A stretch of 64,000 nucleotides of DNA, taken from the NCBI GenBank assembly GCA_963693315.1, contig OY856187.1, positions 79,868,796 through 79,932,795 on the forward strand. The letters run 5' to 3'. Below the pieces are notes generated by a model, which did no database searches, was not told where the DNA came from, and saw only the letters and a program-made list of their open reading frames with translations. The translations under genes were made by a program, and so were the position numbers. Positions 57,303 to 64,000 of the stretch are shown here, piece after piece. Every line of letters begins with the position of its first letter. The first letter of the stretch is position 1. This DNA is from Diogma glabrata (lineage: Eukaryota; Arthropoda; Insecta; Diptera; Cylindrotomidae).

Positions 57303-59395
57303 GTGAAAATAATGCAACTTAACTGCAACGATCTAAGAGAACTAGTGAGTAAGTCGAACTTCGGTCTAACTAAAAGCCTATGGAAAGTTATAAAAGGGTT
57401 AACTCATCCTCGGAGACCAGAAAATAACTGCATGATCTCCTTCAACGATATTCCTATAGAAAACTCTAGAAAGAGCGCCTCGAAATTTAATACACAGTTT
57501 ACACAAAAGCTAAGTAAACACGAGAAGGAGTTTAGATGATTCTTCAGACACTTCCGAAAACTTAAAGATGACAGCACTGAGAATATCAATTTTACAAATG
57601 TTGAAGTTGAGACGACAATTAGAAAAATCAAACCATCAAAAGCAATGGGATCCGACGGTATATCAGCTATCATGCTTTAAAACATTGGATCCAAGGGAGT
57701 GAACTACCTCAGTACTACACTAAATACAAAACTAAATACGCTCCAGATACCGAATGTTTGGAAGAAATATGGCTAAAATAATTCCATATTCTGAAACTCG
57801 GTAAACCTGAAGAGGAACGAAAGTCATACAGGCCAATCTCCATCTTCTCATATATCGCAGAACTAATTGAAACACTTCTGCTACCCATGATACCAAGCAC
57901 TTGCTACCTAACTCCTCACCATCATGGCTTCCAGAAAGGACACTTCACAACCACTGCTCTTCACAAAATTCAAAACCAAATTAGTGATGGTCTGAACCAG
58001 AAACAACCATGTACAAGAACAATACTAGTCGCACTAGATTTATCAAAAGTGTTTTACACAGTGTCGCACGCCGCACTACTAAATGACATCCTGAATACCA
58101 ACTTGCCGGGCATAATAAAACGTTGGTTGTGTAACTACTTAAGAGGTCGCCAAACATACGTGGATTTCAGAAATACGAAATCAAAAACGATAAAACTCAG
58201 AACAGGGGTACCACACGGTAGAGTTCTCTCTCTCTCTATCACTCTTCAACCTCTGCCTATGCATTTACCTACTCCACCAGAAGGTATAACCATCATATCG
58301 TATGCTGACGACTGTCCTTACCACAGGAAGCAGTCTGGAACAACTCACCAATATGTTGAACAAATATCTTAACTCCCTCAATGGATGGTTTAGAAGCAGA
58401 AAGCTGATAGTATCGTCAGACACACACGATCCACACTTTTCACCACTTGGACGAAGGAAGTGAACACAAAACTAAACATCCGCATTGACAACGTGCTCCT
58501 TCCTACCGTTAAAAATCCGACATTACTAGGACTTACATTCGAACCATTGCTAAGGTTCAATGCCCACGCATAACAGGTAAACAAGAGGCTGAAAAGCAGA
58601 AACAATGCATTGAAAGCGCTAGCTGGAAGTTCATGGGGCAAAGACAAGAACACAATTATTACAACTTACAAAGCCATGGTAGACCCATTCTAAGCTACGC
58701 AGCACCAATATGGACACCTCAAGTTTCTGATACGCACTGGAAAAAGATGCAAACCTCACAAAACGCAGCTTTGAGAACCGCCACTGGATGCCACCTTATG
58801 GCTCATAGAGACCACCTACAGGAAGAATGTAATATCTTGCCGGTTCGTGAACACAATGAGATGCTATCTAAACAATACAAATGGTCCTGCCTGAGCAACA
58901 TCCATGCAATGACATCCTGTTAATGGTGTCATCACCTAGAACCATAAGGAAAACTGCCAAGCTCTTTCGATAACCAATAACCTAGCCGATGTTAGAGAAG
59001 ATCAAAAAACCAGAAGTATCGATGAGCTTACATACAGAAGTGGTTTAAAAAGACTTCATACTAAGGCGGTAGAAGAAACAGTAAACAACTATGTTCATAA
59101 TCGAGTTCTGAATTGAAAAACCACCACAAGTCGCTGCAGGAGAAAACCAATTGCCTCGCAGCTATGCATTCTGGTCCAACTAAGATCCGGTTGGTCGCGA
59201 ATATTAAATCACGACATGACCCGAATCGACGCCAAAATTATCGACAAGTGTCCCGCATGTGAAGGCACTCTACATGATGTTAACCACTTATCTACATATC
59301 CAGAGAATGCGACGGACCTGATGAATAAGGATCTGTGGTACCGCCCAAGGGCAGTAGCAGAGCTTCTGAATTTAGAAACAGAATCGAACGAGTAG
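57303..59395 (+). pseudogene. CR1/Jockey-like LINE reverse transcriptase, decayed
   Basis: Begins KIMQLNCNDLR, the first strand of an APE endonuclease, then jumps near 57340 into the pre-RT region (SNFGLTKSLWKVIKGL), so nearly the whole endonuclease is deleted. RT motifs follow through stops and frameshifts: KPSKAMGSDGISA, RKSYRPISIFSY, HHGFQKGHFTTTAL, LVALDLSKVFYTVSH (D..F..T changed at one site), GVPHGRVLS and SYADDC at about 58295. Thereafter SWGKDKNTIITTYKAM (through a frame change), LSYAAPIWTP and ATGCHLMAHRDHL, then a C-terminal C..C........H Cys-His motif near 59250 and LWYRPRAVAELL before the stop at 59395. Confidence 0.85.
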
Positions 59396-60041
59396 CACTT
59401 TATCAACGTCGCTACATCAACAACAACAACATTTGGTTCTAGTAAAGATTTGAAGTTTGCTCTATTTCGTTTTGGCGCAGCCACTGAAAAAATATAAAAC
59501 AGACGAGATCGTGATGGTCCGCAACTGGAATCCGTTAGATACCGTCGTAATGTAGAAACTGCGTTTGAGAAAAGTTACATATATATGTAACTTTCTTTTA
59601 TCATCTCAAAGAATAAGGTTGTTTTAAAAATATAAAAAACAGTAACATTTATTTTTTAATTTTTATGTTCTTTATAAAGGTAGAATAAAAATAAAATTAA
59701 ATAAAAAAAAATCAAATAAACTGTTTGTGTGTTAGTGAAGTGTCAACCTACCAATAATAAAATAAAATAAATGCCGATTACTTATACCCTTTTTTAACCG
59801 ACTTCATTATATTTTCTGTTAAAAGGCAGCAGGCAGGTAAAATTTTAACTTTTATTGCTTGAAAAAGTTATATATTTATTGTTTTAAAGGCATGTACTTT
59901 TTTTTATTACCTGGTAATAAGAAAGATAATTTTTTTAATTGCTAGCAGGAAGACTTTGTTCCTTTTTGCTTACTTTTAACGTAAGCATCTTTGTAATCAT
60001 CCATTTATTTTGTGTTTTTTTTTTGTATCTTCAATTTCGTT
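59396..60041. other. Unassigned sequence, partly LINE 3'UTR
   Basis: CAACAACAACAACA at about 59417 may be part of the LINE 3'UTR. No poly(A) end identified. Otherwise AT-rich. Confidence 0.45.
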
Positions 60042-60173
60042 ACTTTTTCCTTATTGCATATAACTGTTGCATCAAAACTGCTGTCGTGCTTTTGTGATAG
60101 AGGCACCCAGATTTTCTTGTATGGTGTACTGTGTAGTGTGTGAATTCAGGCTTGATCGACTTTCAGTAGCTAT
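60042..60173 (+). pseudogene. CR1/Jockey-like LINE relic, 5' piece
   Basis: Matches 49488-49610: AACTGTTGCAT, CTG(C/T)(T/A)(G/A)TCGTG and the TTTCAGTA(T/G)CTAT end. The next part of the same relic resumes at 61321. Confidence 0.7.
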
Positions 60174-61320
60174 CCCGTTCGGCAAAAAGCTATCATAATG
60201 AGCTCTTAAAGGTAACCGTTTTTAGATCTGACATCCAAAATATTTATCTAAAATATAACATAAGGACATCAGAAAACCCTCCAATGCGCCACTTGCGGAC
60301 ATCTTTTAGAGCTCTTTGAAAAGATATCAGTTAGATAACATTTTTCTGAGTTCCGAATGATAGCATATTAATGAGATCAAAAAGTTATTAGATTTTCGGT
60401 TTCAAAGGTTATTTGGTTCGGTTATTTTAAATAATTAAAATCATTATTTACTTGAATACTTCACTTTGTTTTTTTATTACTTTTAAAAATAAATAATCCA
60501 TTGTACAATAAATTTGAAAAAAAATAACAATATTATATAAAAGAAATGTTGTTCAACTTTCCAATATGGACTTTTGATCACTACCAGAATTTTCTTCATA
60601 ATTATGAGCTGTAGAACTTGTTGATGGCATCGCATTTATATTATTTATTGGTATTGTTTGTTTTATTTGATGTAAAGAGGAATATCTGTAAAATGATAAT
60701 GTTAATTAAAATAATTCATCAACGTTTTAGTTGACACTATCTGAAATTGAATTCTCAGATTGTTACTTAGGATCACATATAGTACATTCTACATAGTAAT
60801 ATATTATATAATCAAACCTTTATTTATTATATATTTAGTAATTTAATTTAATTTATTATTATTATTTATTTTATATTTAATACACAATAACTTTATGCTA
60901 CACTATATTACTATAACAACTGACATCTAATATCACATATTTGATATTAAACACTGTCTACATTCTACAAAGTGACATTTTAATTTATGTTCCCACAATT
61001 TCACAAAGACTTAATTTTTTTCAGTGAAGTTAAAAATTTTAAACATCGTTTTTATAAAAATATTAAAACTGCCAATGAAAACCCTAAAAGATTGTTGAAA
61101 TCAACCAACACCGATTTTAGGTTATGCTAGAATGTTGACAAGATGATAACATTTTTAGGTTTTAAAAACGTCGACAATAGTTATCATATAGGTATCTTTT
61201 CAGTCTCTATAAAGTGATCTCTTCAAAAAGCTGTCAAAATGATAACAATTTTATGAGTTCTAAAAGACACCATATTTTAGATAGCATTAAGATATCTTTC
61301 CGATGTTCATGCCGAGCGGG
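60174..61320. mobile_element. 1.15-kb terminal-inverted-repeat element, insertion in the LINE relic
   Basis: Ends CCCGTTCGGCA and, inverted, CCCGCTCGGCA. It splits the LINE at a site that is CTATACC in the other copy (about 49606), giving a 2-bp duplication read as TA or AT. Inner subterminal parts are also loosely inverted (ATCTAAAATAT, GAGCTC/GAACTC, AAAAGCT). No transposase frame. A TA duplication would fit Tc1/mariner; AT would fit other groups. Confidence 0.75.
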
Positions 61321-61690
61321 ATACCTTCAATGCCAAAGGGCCAGTGCCTGTCTCTATCTAATGGCAGCAAATTGAACTAACAGCTTAGTATTGATTTCAC
61401 CAGCAGAGACCTAAATTCTAACCTAAACGAGGTTAATCATCACATTGAAATAAATATTAGTAACAAAGCATCGAAATTCAATCTCGATAAATACCGGATA
61501 TATCTATCTAGTTACAATATGGAACATTTTTTTTAAAAACAAAAATGGTGTATTTCTATTAGTTCCACATTCATATTCATCTATGAGAATTAAATAAGGG
61601 TTTCGAGTTGAACTTTATGCACTATAATTCTCTGGCATCCAAGATCTTAGTTGTTGATGAAACCATGTTTATCAGGAATAGAAATATACA
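61321..61690 (+). pseudogene. CR1/Jockey-like LINE relic, endonuclease piece
   Basis: Collinear with 49607-50000: ACTAACAGCTTAG, AACCTAAACGAGGTT, AAAGCATCGAAATT, CTCGATAAATACCG and GTTGATGAAAC. It is heavily mutated, with stops and small losses. Confidence 0.75.
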
Positions 61691-62919
61691 ATACACAAAG
61701 TGGGGATCGTGCAGTCTATTCCAAAGCAAGACTCGTCATTCTTGAAAGCTTTAACATACACAACAAAGAATAGTAGAGAGATCAACTCTTCCATCCGGGG
61801 TCATTCAATAGTAACCAACTCTAGAAAGTGGACCTAAACCATTATGATCAATGTCAGAACATTTATCTCGTATAGCTCTAGCTCGTTTAAAAGTTTCGTC
61901 AAAATTCCTGCATGAACGCAGGTTGTAGTTGTGAAGAGATATAAACAAAATGAAAACAAATCGGTTTTGATACCGAAGACTTTTAGAAAATTTAACCAAA
62001 CTCCGATATCAAGATTTTAAGTAAAAGGAGTTTAAAATAAACAGATGCTCGGACGACTTCCTACTACTCAAATCCTTGCTTCTCATGTAAAGCCGGACCA
62101 TGTTTCAAAATATCATCATAATTGCTGTAAACTGTAAAGTACCCCCCCCCCCCCCGCCCCCCCGCACTCACCCAACCATTTCACCCATTCACTCGTTTTA
62201 GCAAATTTGCATACAAATTTTAGGGTTTACCCAAATAAAAAACAAAATTAGCATATGTAAATTTTCAGATTTCATTAATACTAGACAAATTCTCAATTTT
62301 GATGCTCTATAATCCATTAAAATCATATACGTCAGCGTGATTACATAAGCCCATTAATTATTTACTTTATTGTTAATGAATATTTTTATGTCATAATAAT
62401 GATGATTTTCGTAATTTAGGTCGTTTTCATTCACATCTTAATACTACAAACTATTTTTGTCGTTACTTTATTTACATTCAACTTTTTTTTTTGTGTTTAC
62501 ATGAGTGATGAGAAATGTAAATAAAAAAATTAAAAACAAAATCTAGTTAAAACAAAAGAAAGAGAAAAAGAAAATACTACATGCATATAAATAAAAAAAA
62601 CAAGCTTTTTAGTTTTTATAGTCGTTTTAGAAAAAGAAAAATTTATTATAAAATTCTTTTTACAAACAACCCTGACATCTTTTGTAAAATCAAATAACCA
62701 TATAACTATAAATAAAAGAAATTTTCTTTATCGCATACTATAAAAATTTCAAATTTGACATTCATCTATTACATCAATCTCATTTATTTTAAAAACTGAA
62801 ATAAAATAAAATTTCGTAATGATAAAACAATTAATTAATATAACGAAAACAAGAAATATTGGAGTAAAGATACCATAGTAAAGTAGGAATAAATATAACT
62901 ATTATATTCTAATTTATAG
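61691..62919. other. Unassigned sequence with a poly-C tract
   Basis: C14-G-C7 at 62142-62163 is striking in AT-rich DNA. The end of this stretch should be intron of the BolA gene; the splice acceptor is at 62918-62919. The first exon was not found. Confidence 0.5.
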
Positions 62920-63278
62920 ATTTTCTCAAAAGTATGGTTGGGATCAAAGAATCAGCCAGCAGCTAAATACACAGAAGCTCAATTAATAACAACATTAAAA
63001 TTAAAATTTCCAGATGTATTTGAATTAAACTTTTCTCAATAATATGTCGGTTATCTTTAACTTTTTTTTATATTTTTTAGGCGAAAAAAATTCAAGTTGA
63101 AGATGTATCTGGAGGATGTGGTGCTATGTATGAAATATCCGTTGAATCGAATGATTTTCAAGGTTTGTCGACAATTAAACAACATCGATTAATAACGGAC
63201 ACATTAAAAAATGAAATAAAAGATATGCATGGAATTAGAATATTTACATCGGTTCCTAATAAAGGCGAGAATAAGTAG
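62920..63278 (+). CDS. BOLA3: BolA-like protein 3, last two exons
   Basis: Exon 62920-63015 and exon 63081-63278 join in phase 0 across a 65-bp intron with GT (63016) and AG (63080). Upstream, TTATAG at 62914-62919 is a probable acceptor, since the frame has a stop there. Conserved residues include AKYTEAQLI and LKLKFPD in the first exon, and DVSGGCGAMYEI, IKQHRLI and MHGIRIFTSVP in the second. These carry the BOLA3 Cys and the C-terminal His used for cluster binding. Known role: mitochondrial, working with GLRX5 and NFU1 to place [4Fe-4S] clusters on enzymes such as lipoyl synthase. The 97 residues here are the mature fold; the mitochondrial presequence exon lies upstream, not identified. 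Signs of decay are absent, so it is likely functional. Confidence 0.93.
63016..63080 (+). other. Short intron of the BolA gene
   Basis: 65 bp, GTATTT at the donor and TATTTTTTAG at the acceptor. Its size fits small insect introns. Confidence 0.88.
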
Positions 63279-63414
63279 AACTTTAGAAAATTATATTTTG
63301 TTATGTGTTAGGAAATATTAGAATAATATGTCGAGTATAATTTAAATATAATTTAATATATCTTACCAAAATTATTAAATAGTATTATGGTGTGTATTCG
63401 TGAAAAAAATAACA

Positions 63415-63545
63415 CGTCAGTCATCGTGGTTTCTAAGAGGAACTCCTCCAGTATAAGTGACGATAGATTATACAGAGGTGTAGATATAGATACCGATTTA
63501 GGCTTTTCATCTTTAAACATGAATGTAAGATTTAAAATCAGCAGT
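63415..63545 (+). pseudogene. Relic of the RTE-like LINE endonuclease
   Basis: Matches 19345-19460: TTTCTAAGAG, AGTGTAACTGACG-like AGTATAAGTGACG, TACAGAGGTG and GATA(C)CCGAT. It lies about 140 bp downstream of the BolA stop. Too short to be functional. Confidence 0.7.
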
Positions 63546-64000
63546 TATCAGAAATAAGGATACCGAGTATCTTTACTGTCTTATTGTCAATGCCATGGCG
63601 GCAATACGTTTTTAGTATTTCAAATTTGTCGGGTTTAGTTATTTACTGGACCATGGAACTGGACTGAGTAACAATTTTATGCTGAAAACATATTTATTGT
63701 GAGATTAAGGATAAATAGCTCCCAGTTAGCAGCATCAATCAAAACCAATCAGAATTCTTTACATTACACAGAAACTATCAGAACGGACTTGAATAACAAT
63801 TGTCTTAAACGTGCAATTCACCATTGGGTTCATACGTGCTCTGTTTGCTATAAAAAGTCTCATCGCGAGATGCAGTTTTCATCTTTATGACTTTATGGCA
63901 TCTTTATGATTTTCAGTGATTTTTGAGGCAGAATTTTACCAAGTTCCAGCATACGCAACTTTTACACAAACTTAGTGGGCATCAGTGGATTACGAGATAG
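63546..64000. other. Unassigned sequence to the window edge
   Basis: A short frame at 63699-63890 has no recognised motif. Confidence 0.5.

Overview
The window looks like AT-rich nuclear DNA of an insect, possibly a fly or midge (inferred from the transposon families and from one short-intron gene; the species is not identified). A 200-N scaffold gap lies at 5912-6111. Only one host gene is convincing: the last two exons of a mitochondrial BolA-like protein (BOLA3 type) at 62920-63278. Almost everything else that can be named is transposable-element DNA of many classes, often nested, separated by AT-rich sequence in which I recognise nothing.

Layout. 1-193: edge of a minus-strand PHD-finger reading frame. 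359-5662: a young LTR retrotransposon of the Gypsy group, with intact RT/RNase H/integrase but a frameshifted gag and a deleted protease. 7.8-18.2 kb: an 826-bp repeat present twice, a hAT-type nonautonomous element, and a family of Helentron-like (HINE-type) elements with subterminal inverted repeats, TA microsatellites and internal tandem units. 18217-21639: an apparently full-length RTE-like LINE with one uninterrupted 994-residue reading frame and a 12-bp target duplication. 21.9-25.1 kb: a minisatellite, another composite HINE copy, a LINE tail and two 107-bp palindromic MITEs. 25.9-27.9 kb: an RTE 5'UTR relic and a Penelope-like element with RT and GIY-YIG domains. 28.8-30.2 kb: tandem repeats, a long hairpin and a LINE endonuclease scrap.

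31901-37434 is a long-terminal-inverted-repeat element. One arm is split by about 3.57 kb of 630-bp tandem units whose ends resemble the HINE design. 37.4-46 kb is mostly unassigned, with MITEs and palindromes. 45.1-49.1 kb holds Helitron material, including a decayed Pif1-type helicase between recognisable TC and CTAG ends and a head-to-head pair of Helitron 3' ends. 49.5-53.7 kb has a CR1/Jockey-like endonuclease fragment and a second, broken RTE copy carrying the third 107-bp MITE. 54.1-55.4 kb has a hAT transposase relic and a Crypton-like recombinase fragment whose stop region has become half of a long palindrome. 56.8-59.5 kb is a decayed LINE with a 2A-like motif next to a zinc finger. 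60.0-61.7 kb is a second CR1/Jockey-like relic split by a 1.15-kb TIR element.

The elements do not form a pathway. Their value is as a nesting record: several insertions can be compared with an empty copy inside this same window (the RTE pair and the CR1/Jockey pair), which fixes element ends and target duplications without outside data. Coding calls rest on motif recognition by eye; no database search was run.
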